DNA from: Psychrobacter sp. UBA6766 | Lineage (GTDB): Bacteria; Pseudomonadota; Gammaproteobacteria; Pseudomonadales; Moraxellaceae | Direction of reading: 5' to 3' | Assembly (NCBI RefSeq): GCF_002453355.1 | Contig: NZ_DKGQ01000004.1 | Coordinates: 1 to 64,000, forward strand | DNA length: 64,000 nucleotides | Shown: positions 43,781 to 52,793 of the stretch, piece after piece | How positions within the stretch are numbered: the first letter of the stretch is position 1 | Layout of the letters: each line of letters starts with the position of its first letter | Notes under the pieces: generated by a model | Told to the model about the DNA's origin: nothing | The model's input: only the letters and a program-made list of their open reading frames with translations | Database searches by the model: none | Translations under genes and position numbers: made by a program

Positions 43781-44956
43781 ATGCCAGTGCAGTACAACTT
43801 TGATGAAATAATAGATAGACGAAATACGGGATCGTTTAAATGGCACTATAGCGATAACACGATTCCGCTATGGGTTGCAGATATGGACTTTAAGGCTGCC
43901 GAGCCTATATTAAAAGCGATTGAGCAAGTAACGCAGCATGGCATATTGGGTTACACCGTGCCGACCGAGCCGTTGTATCAAGCGATTATCGACTGGCATG
44001 GCAGCCGTTATGACTTGTGGCTTGATAAGCAAGATATTCTATTTTCTCCGGGTGTGGTACCGAGTTTGGTGCTGATGATGAAAGTATTTACTGAGGCAGG
44101 GGATGCGGTACTCATTAATAATCCTATTTATACGCCTTTTATGACCAAGGTTTTAGACAATGATCGTACGCTTGTGACCACTGCACTCAAAGATATAGAA
44201 GGACGATATTATTTGGATTTGGTTGATATCGAAGCCAAAATTATCGAGCATGAGGTTAAGCTTTATTTGTTCTGCAATCCGCATAATCCTGGCGGACGTG
44301 TCTGGACAGCAGATGAGCTTGAAGCACTGCTTTGTATTTGCAGAAAGCATGATGTGGCGATTGTGAGTGATGAGATTCATCAAGATTTAACCTTGAATGG
44401 TCACAAATTCATTCCCTTTTTAACCTTAGCAGCTGGCTATGAGCACAAAGTGGTAAGCCTAACCTCGATGACCAAAACCTTTAATATCGCCGGTATTAAA
44501 GGCTCTATGATATTTGCTAAAGACAGCGCATTACTCAGTAAAATTAATCAGCAGCAACGTTTAAGTGACGAGCATGAGCTAAATTTATTTGCTTATACGG
44601 CAATGCGTAGTGCTTATGAAGAGGGCGGTGAGTGGTTGGCGCAGGCGCTGACTTATATCGAAGCCAATATTGACTTAACGCTACAATTTTTAGAAAAGCA
44701 TTTACCTGAAATTAAGGTGATGCGTCCAGAAGCTTCGTATTTGATTTGGCTTAATTGCTCGGCGTATGCGCAAGACGACCAAGCGCTCTATGAAAGGCTA
44801 AGAGCTGCTAAGGTTGAGCTGAGTGCAGGAATCAAATATGGTAATGAAGGACATCTAAAAATGCGCCTTAATGTGGCGTGTCCTAAAGCGCTGCTGTTAG
44901 AGGGCTTAAATCGTATGCATATAGCCTTAAATAGCGATGTCACCGAGCTATCATAA
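43781..44956 (+). CDS. PatB/MalY-type cystathionine beta-lyase (C-S lyase)
   Basis: The 391-residue PLP enzyme of the aminotransferase class I/II fold carries the MalY/PatB signature: opening FDEIIDRRNTGSFKWHYS, NPHNPGGRVWT, SDEIHQDL and the PLP lysine in SMTKTFNIAGIKGS (about residue 232). Such enzymes cleave cystathionine or cysteine conjugates to pyruvate, ammonia and a thiol. AAGGA lies before the ATG. A strong terminator follows. A biosynthetic (methionine) or degradative role cannot be told from sequence alone. Confidence 0.92.
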   Translation: MPVQYNFDEIIDRRNTGSFKWHYSDNTIPLWVADMDFKAAEPILKAIEQVTQHGILGYTVPTEPLYQAIIDWHGSRYDLWLDKQDILFSPGVVPSLVLMMKVFTEAGDAVLINNPIYTPFMTKVLDNDRTLVTTALKDIEGRYYLDLVDIEAKIIEHEVKLYLFCNPHNPGGRVWTADELEALLCICRKHDVAIVSDEIHQDLTLNGHKFIPFLTLAAGYEHKVVSLTSMTKTFNIAGIKGSMIFAKDSALLSKINQQQRLSDEHELNLFAYTAMRSAYEEGGEWLAQALTYIEANIDLTLQFLEKHLPEIKVMRPEASYLIWLNCSAYAQDDQALYERLRAAKVELSAGIKYGNEGHLKMRLNVACPKALLLEGLNRMHIALNSDVTELS

Positions 44957-44964
44957 ATCCAGCA

Positions 44965-44998
44965 AAAAGGCTGGGCTACCAACGTAGCCCAGCCTTTT
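44965..44998. terminator. Strong bidirectional terminator between the C-S lyase and BCCT genes
   Basis: A 14-base stem (AAAAGGCTGGGCTA / TAGCCCAGCCTTTT) around CCAACG lies between two convergent genes. Confidence 0.92.
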
Positions 44999-45028
44999 CA
45001 TTTGTTGTTTCTAAGGTATTAATGACAA

Positions 45029-46879
45029 TTACTTCTCATCTTTAGCGTTCTCAGTATTTTCAGTCTCCTCACGCATCAGCTCCCATTCATCTTGTTGAGC
45101 CAATATCGAGCCTTCAAGCGCTTCAGAAGTTTCCCCTTCTTCCCACGGTGCATTATCAGGCAGCTCTTCGATATGAATGGTTTTTAGCCCATAATCAGGC
45201 TGATAAGCGAGATCGTATCGAGCCGCTTTGATCACCGCAACCATCATCATCGATAGAATGATAATAAGAGGTGCGCCAGCGATGATAGAAGCGGTCTGCA
45301 AGGTTTGCAGGTCTCCTAAAAACATCAAAATAGCAGGCAATAAACATAAAGTGAACGCCCAAAATAAACGATTCCAACGATGCGGTTCATCATCTACTTC
45401 TACCTGTACGACGGACGCCAAGATATAAGAGATGGAATCAAAGGTCGTGGCAGTAAAGATAACGGCTAAAAAGGTAAAGACGGCGATGACCAAGTAAGAC
45501 ATCGGCAGGCTATTTAGGATAGCAAAGATGGCCGCAGTGGGAGACTCATTATTGAGGATATCAACCACATCGACAATGCCTGTCAATTGTAGATATAGAC
45601 CATAATTGCCCAAGATAATCATAAACATCGCACAGCCAAGTGAGCCATAAAACATCGAGCCTAAGACCATATTGCGTATCGTGCGACCTCTCGAGATTTT
45701 GGCAATAAACAGGCCAATAGTCGGTGCAAACACTAGCCACCATGCCCAATAGAAAATCGTCCAATCTTGTGGGAAAGTGGTGTGTTTAAAGCCAAACTCT
45801 TGGAAGTCTTTGAACGGTTCTATATAAGTCATCATGCGTGGCATTTCGGTGATAGAACGCCCGATAGCTTCTAAGCCCGTATTCAAAATAAAGACAGTTG
45901 GCCCGACAATCAGGACAAATAATAAGAAAACCACAGCCAAATAAAAATTGATATTGGAGAGTTTTTGAATCCCGCCTTTTAACCCTTGATAGGCACTATA
46001 AGCAAAAATTACGGTGGTAACTAACAACACTACAATCTGCATGGTGATGTTGCGCGGTAAACCAAATAGATTGTATAAGCCTTCATTGATAAGCGGAGAG
46101 GCAAGCCCTAGCGTCGTCGCGCCACCGCCGACCATTCCAAAGACAAACAACACGTCGAGCATTTTCGCCCAGTTGCTGCTAGCCAGCTTTTCGCCTAATA
46201 ATGGCATGAGCGTTTGGCTGACCTTGAGTACCGGTGTCTGGCGCACATAATAAAAGTAAGCGATAGGCACGGCGGGTACTAAGTAGATGGCCCAAGCGAC
46301 AGGTCCCCAGTGAAAGATACCGTAGGTAGTTGCCCAGCGAATAGCATCTGGTGAGCCACCTGCAAGGTTAAAAGGTGGGCTTTGATAATAATACGCCCAC
46401 TCAATCAGACCCCAATAGAGAATACTGGCACCAATCCCACCGCAAAACAACATAGATGCCCAAGAAGCATCGGAGAACTCAGCGGTTTCTTCTGGACGAC
46501 CTAACTTAATTTTACCGATATCAGAAATCACGATATAAATAACGAACATCATAGCAAGGACGCCAAAGGCTAAATAAGCAAAGCCAAAGTTATCTCCGAC
46601 GAAGCTGCGCGCTATGCCCACCCATGCCTTACCCTGCTCGGGAAAAACTATTAAGGGTATGGCGATACTAAAAAGTATCACTAGCACCATACTAAAAGTA
46701 AATTTGTCGATACGGGTATCGGGTACATGATCGGGTCGCCATTGCGGAATGGACATACCCACGTCAAAGGTACCTAGATGTGGGGGTTTATGATGTTTTG
46801 ATCGTGCTTTTACATAATCTGGAAGGTATTCTTTTGAAGGTTTGGTCGTGCTTGGATCAGGTTTTTGACTGTTTGACAT
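45029..46879 (-). CDS. BCCT family betaine/choline/carnitine transporter
   Basis: The 616-residue protein has 12 predicted membrane helices and the BCCT signature DWTIFYWAWWLVFAPTIGLFIAKISRGRT (about 375-403). It has hydrophilic N- and C-terminal tails; the acidic C-tail (about 565-616, Glu-rich) may act in osmosensing as in related carriers. It likely imports glycine betaine, choline or a similar trimethylammonium compound by Na+ or H+ symport, a common osmoprotection route in marine and cold-adapted Psychrobacter. No bet genes lie nearby, so the substrate is unassigned. Confidence 0.92.
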   Translation of the reverse strand: MSNSQKPDPSTTKPSKEYLPDYVKARSKHHKPPHLGTFDVGMSIPQWRPDHVPDTRIDKFTFSMVLVILFSIAIPLIVFPEQGKAWVGIARSFVGDNFGFAYLAFGVLAMMFVIYIVISDIGKIKLGRPEETAEFSDASWASMLFCGGIGASILYWGLIEWAYYYQSPPFNLAGGSPDAIRWATTYGIFHWGPVAWAIYLVPAVPIAYFYYVRQTPVLKVSQTLMPLLGEKLASSNWAKMLDVLFVFGMVGGGATTLGLASPLINEGLYNLFGLPRNITMQIVVLLVTTVIFAYSAYQGLKGGIQKLSNINFYLAVVFLLFVLIVGPTVFILNTGLEAIGRSITEMPRMMTYIEPFKDFQEFGFKHTTFPQDWTIFYWAWWLVFAPTIGLFIAKISRGRTIRNMVLGSMFYGSLGCAMFMIILGNYGLYLQLTGIVDVVDILNNESPTAAIFAILNSLPMSYLVIAVFTFLAVIFTATTFDSISYILASVVQVEVDDEPHRWNRLFWAFTLCLLPAILMFLGDLQTLQTASIIAGAPLIIILSMMMVAVIKAARYDLAYQPDYGLKTIHIEELPDNAPWEEGETSEALEGSILAQQDEWELMREETENTENAKDEK

Positions 46880-46930
46880 ATTGTTGGTATTACCTATTGA
46901 GTGTTCTATCTATATGTGACGGTATGTTTT

Positions 46931-46956
46931 ATACCTTATACCTTATACCTTATACC
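46931..46956. repeat. Heptanucleotide tandem repeat upstream of the BCCT gene
   Basis: The unit ATACCTT is repeated three times and followed by ATACC. It lies 50-77 bases upstream of the BCCT start codon, in the likely promoter/leader. Confidence 0.88.
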
Positions 46957-47159
46957 AAACCCAAAAAGTACGATTAGCTGTGTCAAACTCGTTTAGTCTA
47001 CAGTACGTAGCACTTGCACTCGTTTTCCTTGCTACTCTAATTTTTGTGAATGGTATTACTTAGATTTACTAAGTCTAAAAACTCCTTGTTTGACTGCAAT
47101 TTTGCTCATTTTAAGTCTAAGTCTATTATAGTTATAAGCTCAAGGGCTAACCGCTCAAT

Positions 47160-48728
47160 TTACTTAGCTGGATAACCGGTAATATCCTGAATGCTATGAT
47201 ACAAGGGTTTTAGGCGCTCATACATTTTCAGGTAGACTTCATTATATAAGCGTTTATAGAGCTGGACGTTGGCGTCAATGGGCACAAATTCATCACTCAA
47301 ATGCACCATCGCCTTAGTTGCGGTTAAATGGTCGGGGTAAACGCTAAGACCCACCGCGCAGTTGATGGCAGCGCCTAGTCCTGAGGCTTCATAAGTATGC
47401 GGGCGATAAGCGGGCATGCCAAAGATATCAGCGGTCAGCTGCATGGCTGAGTCGCTTTGGGAGCCACCACCAGAGACGCGCAAGTGTTTGATAGACTTGC
47501 CTGTACGCTTCTCAATAGTATCAAAACCAAGTTTAAGCTCGTAAGCCAGCCCCTCTAAGATAGCACGATAAACGTGCGCTCGTGTGTGTACATCACCAAA
47601 TCCAATGAGCGCGCCTTTGCCTTCTAGGCCTGGATGACGAACGCCGGGCGACCAATACGGCTGCATCATCAGTCCCATACAGCCTGCTGGAATATCTTTG
47701 ACCGCCTTGTCGAGAAGCTTTTCGGTATCGATACCCTGAGTTTTTGCTAGCTGTTCTTCGTACTGGGCAAACTGTTCTTTAAACCAGCTAACCATCCAAA
47801 AGCCGCGATAAATCATATATTCGTGATTATAGTAATTGGGCGCAGCAGCGGTATAAGCGGGCATGTGCTTTAGTACCTCAATATAATTGCTCGAGGTGGT
47901 GTTAATAGTTGCTGTGGTACCAAAGCTTAGACAGGCGGTATCGGCAGCGAGACCTGCGGAACCTAAAGCTTCGCAAGCTTTATCGCTAGCAGCGGCAATC
48001 ATCGGCGTACCTGCTGAAATACCTGTCGCTTTGGCAGCGTTGGCACTGATATGTCCTAGTAGCTGCCCCGGTGCAATGAGTGTGGGCATTTGCTCTATTC
48101 GGCAATTAAATAGTCGCCATTTTAAATCTTTGGGTTTTAGCCATGTTTGCGCCTTATAATCATAAGGCAAATAACCTAACGCATGACCTGTAGAATCGGC
48201 AAGCTCTCCTGTAAGCTGATAGGTAAGGTAGGCGGAGAGATTGACATAATGTGCGGTTTTCGCCCATATCTCTGGCTCATGCTGTGCGAGCCAATTACAG
48301 CGCGCTTTTTGTTGTGCCTCAGTCACAAGCTCACCCATACCAACAAGCTTAGTTAAGGGATTAAGAAACCCTATGTCATTGGTTTCGCCGCGGCGCAAAT
48401 CCATCCAAACGATAGCGGGGCGTAATGGCTGTTTGTCTTTATCGAGGCAAATCATAGTATAGCGCTGGGTGGCAAGACTGACACCAGCAATTTGTGCGGG
48501 CGTAATATCGCAGGTTTGCCAAAGTTGCTGACAAGCCTCACTTAATTTTTGCCAATAATAGTCGGCGTGTTGTTCAGCAAAATTGGGCTCAGTTGAAAAA
48601 TACGGTTCGATAGGGACGCGGGCTTTAGCAATCTCGCTACCAAATTGATCGAAGATAAGCGCTCTGACGCTTTGCGTACCATTATCAATGGCTAAGAAAT
48701 AAATAGGAGTATCAAGGTTATGGGTCAT
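47160..48728 (-). CDS. FGGY-family carbohydrate kinase
   Basis: The 522-residue protein has the FGGY fold: ATP/substrate motif FLAIDNGTQSVRALIFD (about 11-27), a conserved middle segment (AASDKACEALGSAGL) and the C-terminal GGGSQSDSAMQLTADIFGMP. It phosphorylates a sugar or polyol, but is neither a clear glycerol kinase nor xylulokinase by eye; E. coli YgcE is a plausible relative. AAAGGA precedes the start. It is the third gene of a set with a GlpD-like dehydrogenase and an alkyl-DHAP-synthase-like enzyme, which suggests a glycerol-like substrate. Confidence 0.86.
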   Translation of the reverse strand: MTHNLDTPIYFLAIDNGTQSVRALIFDQFGSEIAKARVPIEPYFSTEPNFAEQHADYYWQKLSEACQQLWQTCDITPAQIAGVSLATQRYTMICLDKDKQPLRPAIVWMDLRRGETNDIGFLNPLTKLVGMGELVTEAQQKARCNWLAQHEPEIWAKTAHYVNLSAYLTYQLTGELADSTGHALGYLPYDYKAQTWLKPKDLKWRLFNCRIEQMPTLIAPGQLLGHISANAAKATGISAGTPMIAAASDKACEALGSAGLAADTACLSFGTTATINTTSSNYIEVLKHMPAYTAAAPNYYNHEYMIYRGFWMVSWFKEQFAQYEEQLAKTQGIDTEKLLDKAVKDIPAGCMGLMMQPYWSPGVRHPGLEGKGALIGFGDVHTRAHVYRAILEGLAYELKLGFDTIEKRTGKSIKHLRVSGGGSQSDSAMQLTADIFGMPAYRPHTYEASGLGAAINCAVGLSVYPDHLTATKAMVHLSDEFVPIDANVQLYKRLYNEVYLKMYERLKPLYHSIQDITGYPAK

Positions 48729-48782
48729 AGTAGTCCTTTACTATAGTCGATACTGAATAAAGTGGATTCACGAGATGATAGT

Positions 48783-48856
48783 GCGAGGCTGATACAAATT
48801 TTTCTTGCTTGCTGTGCCTACGCCCACAGAGGCCGCAAAAAATTTATCCCAGCCTC
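48783..48856. repeat. Dispersed palindromic repeat, copy B
   Basis: The inverted ends CGAGGCTG and CAGCCTCG enclose a core (CTTGCTTGCTGTGCCTACGC, then ACAGAGGCCGC) that matches the reverse complement of 40546-40612. It lies between the GlpD-like and FGGY kinase genes. Confidence 0.78.
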
Positions 48857-48911
48857 GTTATGTCTTTCTTATAATGACCTCTCTATAGAGAAATTCCGCT
48901 GAAATAAAACG

Positions 48912-50585
48912 CTAAGCCGCAGGCAAGTGATAGTAGCGTTGCCACAAATGCTCATAACGTTGAACTTCTTGCTGCCATTTTTGCTCATTCCAGCCCAGTT
49001 CTTGCTGACATATTTGCCTGAGCTTATCGCTAATCATTGGCGTCATTGCGCCATGTGGCAGTATTAATCCTAAACGCGTACGCCGCAACAATAAATCGTC
49101 TAAATGAATAACCTGCTCACAGCGAGTGGCAAAGCGAATTTCCGCCCAAATGGTATTGCTGTCGGTAACATAAGCCAAATCGTCCTCATGCGCGAGCTCA
49201 AGTAAGTCATCGAGCTGTAAGCCATAAAACCCTTGTAATCGTTGTTGCAAGGGTTTTGGTAGCGTTTTAAATTTAGGATTGGTTGGCGCGGTATTACTAA
49301 AGACTTGATCGCCGTTTATGGTTTGATTTTGAATGACAGATTTATCAAGTTCGAGCACTTCTTGACACTTTCCAAGGACGTCTAAAGCAATCAGGCGGAA
49401 GGTCGTTAGCTTGCCACCACTAACGGTCACCAAATTATTATCCAGCCAAACGCTATGGTCACGCTTTTCTTTACTTGGGCTCACACGTTTACCGTCGCCG
49501 CCTTCTGAAATCAGTGGCCGCACGCCTGCCCAAGAACTGATAATATCGTCTCGGCTTAGACTGACCGTGTTAAAAAGGTTATTAGTTGCCGCCAATAGAT
49601 AATCGACCTCTTCATTGGTGATTCCGACTTCGCTATCGTCTAAGGTTGGATGATCTAAATCAGTGGTACCAAGAACGGTACGATTTTCCCATGGAAAGAC
49701 AAATATGGCTCTTTTATCAACTGGATGTAAAAAAGTATAGGCTTGCTCGATTGGCAAGCGCTCTTGACTGATCACTAAATGACTGCCGCGTGAGGGGCGA
49801 ATTTGCTTATGAAAGCTTTGCTCTGTTTGAGTGCTGGCTTGCATCCGCAGAGTATCCGCCCAAGCACCCGTGGCACTCACCACGACTTTTGCATGGACAT
49901 CATAAATATGGCTGTTATCTTTAGAATCAGAAGCGGTATCTATTAAAGTAGCGCCAATAACTAAGCCTTGCTCATTAGTAATGAGCGACTCAGCTTTAAG
50001 ATAATTAATGGCGTGAGCACCATCGTGAGTTGCTTCATTAAGTACGCGCATGACCAGACGCGAGTCATCAGTCACCGCATCGCTAAATTGACTGGCTCCC
50101 AAAAATTTCTCTTGTTTAATATTTGGGTTCAGGCTAAGAAAGGCATCTTTTTTAAAGTATTTAGAGTAGCGTTTGCCAGCCAGTCCATCGTAGACGCGCA
50201 ATAAAGTATTGAATATCCACGGCGGTGGAAACTTACCTTTGTAGTGCGGCATGACGTAGTGCATTTCGTTAACAAGGCCATTTGCTTCACTAAGCATACG
50301 CTCACGCTCGCGAACGCTAAGCAAAGTGGTTTTATAATCTCCTGAGGCGATATAGCGCAGCCCGCCATGAACCATTTTGCTTGAGCGGCTGGATGTGCCC
50401 CAAGCAAAGTCTTTTTGCTCAACTAATAACACGTCTAAGCCACGCCGTGCAGCTTCGCGAGCAATACCAGCGCCCGTGATTCCGCCGCCGATAATCAGCA
50501 TATCCCAAGGTTTTACTTGAGACGAGCGACGTGACAAAGGCGCTAGTGCTTGCTGGCGTTGCTGACATTGTTTAGTAGGGTTCAT
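48912..50585 (-). CDS. glpD: GlpD-like FAD-dependent glycerol-3-phosphate dehydrogenase
   Basis: The 557-residue flavoprotein has the FAD-binding GGGITGAGIAREAARRG (about 32-48) and the glycerol-3-phosphate-binding segments GTSSRSSKMVHGGLRYI and GTTDLDHP of GlpD. Its C-terminal domain (about 420-550) matches the DAO-C region. GlpD oxidises glycerol 3-phosphate to DHAP at the membrane and feeds electrons to quinone. It is flanked by an FGGY kinase and an AGPS-like gene, so it may serve a related 3-phosphate rather than the main glycerol pathway. The symbol is by similarity. Confidence 0.88.
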   Translation of the reverse strand: MNPTKQCQQRQQALAPLSRRSSQVKPWDMLIIGGGITGAGIAREAARRGLDVLLVEQKDFAWGTSSRSSKMVHGGLRYIASGDYKTTLLSVRERERMLSEANGLVNEMHYVMPHYKGKFPPPWIFNTLLRVYDGLAGKRYSKYFKKDAFLSLNPNIKQEKFLGASQFSDAVTDDSRLVMRVLNEATHDGAHAINYLKAESLITNEQGLVIGATLIDTASDSKDNSHIYDVHAKVVVSATGAWADTLRMQASTQTEQSFHKQIRPSRGSHLVISQERLPIEQAYTFLHPVDKRAIFVFPWENRTVLGTTDLDHPTLDDSEVGITNEEVDYLLAATNNLFNTVSLSRDDIISSWAGVRPLISEGGDGKRVSPSKEKRDHSVWLDNNLVTVSGGKLTTFRLIALDVLGKCQEVLELDKSVIQNQTINGDQVFSNTAPTNPKFKTLPKPLQQRLQGFYGLQLDDLLELAHEDDLAYVTDSNTIWAEIRFATRCEQVIHLDDLLLRRTRLGLILPHGAMTPMISDKLRQICQQELGWNEQKWQQEVQRYEHLWQRYYHLPAA

Positions 50586-50655
50586 AAAAGATCCATCTCA
50601 AATTAAGTCAATTCCATAATCTAGCTAAGCTAACTGATATGGTCTGAGCTGTCTA

Positions 50656-52389
50656 TTAATCTCCAATTAAAACGCCCGGATTCATACGCTGCTCAGGGTC
50701 TAGGCTTTTTAGCATATCATTGGTTACCTGAATGCCTAGCTTACCTTTTTCTGCAGCAAGGTAAGGCGCGTGATCGCGGCCGACACCATGTTGATGCGAG
50801 ATGGTCGCTTTGCCATTGGCCACGCTCAAACTGGCGGCATGTTTGATTTTTTGCCAGCGTTTTAAGGTAGCAGCGTGGTCTTTTGCGGCGCGAAAGAAAT
50901 AAGTAGTATAAAGGCTAGCACCTTGTTTATAGACGTGAGAGATATGGGTGAATGCCATGACGTTCTCGCCTTCATTTGCTAAGGAAGTCTGAACGGCTTG
51001 TTGCATCTGCTGCATCTGCTCGTCGATATTTTTCCAATTGGTCGCGGTCTCAAAGGTATCGACCATGATACCTTTATCCCATAAAGTACCGCGTAAATAA
51101 GGAAATTTAAAGCGACCATGCGCCCAGACACTTCCCATGATATCGGTGATTTTTCCTGTGACACTACCGTGCTGTTTTAATAACTTATTAAACTGCGTCA
51201 GCGCCAATTTATTCTGCGCCTTATCACCTGAGACGCCGTAGGTGAGCATGACTTTATCTGAGCTCAGCCCGCGGGCTTTTAGATAGGTGCTAATGGCTAA
51301 AAATTGGCTAGGTGTCGTTCCCAAATGCAGATGAGCGTCGGTTTCGACCGCATTGCTTAGGCGCAGCATTGATAATTGAATGTTTCCTTGCACCGCTTGT
51401 CTAAGCACTTCTTTCCCCGCTTCCCAGTTGGGTAAAAAAGCCACTTTAAATAGCTCTTGTTCTGGTTGCGGCTGAACGCGCATTTTTACTGTGGTAAAAA
51501 TACCAGCTCGACCTTCAGTTCCCATCATCATCTCGCGTAGATCAGGTCCTGCTGATGACGCGGGAATGTCAGCGATATTAAGAATTCCTTGCGGCGTCAC
51601 CAGCGTCCCACCAGCGAATAGTTGTTCGATACGACCATAGCCCAATGACTGCTGACCACTTGAGCGCGCGGCAATCCAGCCGCCAAGGGTGGATAACTCC
51701 CAAGACTGCGGATAATGTCCTAAACGATAGCCGTGCGCGTCTAATTGCGCTTCAACCGCTGGTCCTTGCGTCCCCGCACCAAAGGTTGCAATTTGGCTCT
51801 CAACATCTAAATCAATCAGCTGGTCCATCTTGCTCATAGCAATGGTCAATACGGGGCGTGAACCCTTTTTCGGATTGATGTGACCCGCAACAGAAGTGCC
51901 GCCACCAAATGGAATAACAATTAAGTCATGCTCTTTTGCGAGCTTTAATAAGGTTTCGACATCGTCGGTCGATTGTGGATGCGCCACGCCATCGGGAAAG
52001 ACTTCAAAGTCGCCGCTATGCATGGCTATCCAATCAGGGAAGCTTTGACCACGAGCGTGTCTAAGCCTGACCTCATTATCGATAGATACCGTTTCTAACT
52101 CAGTCATAGCAGCAGGCAAGCGCGATTTAGGGACAGTTTTTAGTACTTCTTGTAAGCTAACAGATGGCAATTTTTTAGTTTTACCGATGTGCGATTTGAT
52201 GAGTTTTGCGCCGTGTGTTGAGACTTTTTTATTGATATTGACGTTGCCCCAACCATTCCAGCGCGTTTGCTCAATAGGCGTATTGGCGGTTATATTATTT
52301 TCTTGGATAGGCTCTAAATTATTATTATCGTTGTTTTTGGTAGCAAGGGAGCTAGTGGCTTTACAAATAAGAGATTTGATTTTGCTCAT
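50656..52389 (-). CDS. FAD-binding oxidase, alkyldihydroxyacetonephosphate-synthase-like
   Basis: The 577-residue protein has a VAO/PCMH-type FAD domain (about 130-310: PDGVAHPQSTDDVETLLKLA, IPFGGGTSVAGHINP) and an FAD-oxidase C-terminal domain (about 330-570). The AGPS-type signature ATISHQHGVGRDHAPYL near 530-546 is present. AGPS proteins exchange the acyl group of acyl-DHAP for an alkyl chain; bacterial homologues (e.g. E. coli YgcU) are mostly uncharacterised. About 100 extra N-terminal residues precede the FAD domain. First gene of the three-gene set. Confidence 0.84.
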   Translation of the reverse strand: MSKIKSLICKATSSLATKNNDNNNLEPIQENNITANTPIEQTRWNGWGNVNINKKVSTHGAKLIKSHIGKTKKLPSVSLQEVLKTVPKSRLPAAMTELETVSIDNEVRLRHARGQSFPDWIAMHSGDFEVFPDGVAHPQSTDDVETLLKLAKEHDLIVIPFGGGTSVAGHINPKKGSRPVLTIAMSKMDQLIDLDVESQIATFGAGTQGPAVEAQLDAHGYRLGHYPQSWELSTLGGWIAARSSGQQSLGYGRIEQLFAGGTLVTPQGILNIADIPASSAGPDLREMMMGTEGRAGIFTTVKMRVQPQPEQELFKVAFLPNWEAGKEVLRQAVQGNIQLSMLRLSNAVETDAHLHLGTTPSQFLAISTYLKARGLSSDKVMLTYGVSGDKAQNKLALTQFNKLLKQHGSVTGKITDIMGSVWAHGRFKFPYLRGTLWDKGIMVDTFETATNWKNIDEQMQQMQQAVQTSLANEGENVMAFTHISHVYKQGASLYTTYFFRAAKDHAATLKRWQKIKHAASLSVANGKATISHQHGVGRDHAPYLAAEKGKLGIQVTNDMLKSLDPEQRMNPGVLIGD

Positions 52390-52793
52390 AGGGACATACC
52401 TGTCGATTCGTTATCACGGTTTTTATACTAAAGGATTCGGTTAAAGGTGGTTTAGCTTGTCTGCTCAGTATAGGTGAATGATTAGACTCAGTGTTGTCGT
52501 AAAAACCATACGATATTAAGCGCTTATGCCAAGCATTCAATCCTAAAGCAAACATATTTATCATTTGAGCATAGCACAATATAAACAAATATTTCATATA
52601 GACTCGTCATTTGTATAATAAAAATTCATGGCTTGTATTCAGTAGCGGCATTATTAGGGTTCGCTCTGGCGTATTATTCTGATCAAGGCGTAATAACTCG
52701 CAAAAATCGTCAATAATTAATCATCTAATAACCATTAATGGGCGCAAACTTGTTAAAATAGGACACTAATTTTTTCTTGATGGACATCGATCT
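52390..52793. other. Divergent intergenic region before guaA
   Basis: This 404-base region separates the leftward AGPS-like gene from rightward guaA. I see no ORF, repeat or guanine riboswitch; promoters for both genes must lie here but none stands out by eye. Confidence 0.4.

Noticed and set aside
51690..51698. Further DnaA-like boxes in coding regions (e.g. GGTGGATAA, and AGTGGATAA near 37373)
   Set aside because: Isolated single-mismatch matches inside genes, expected by chance.
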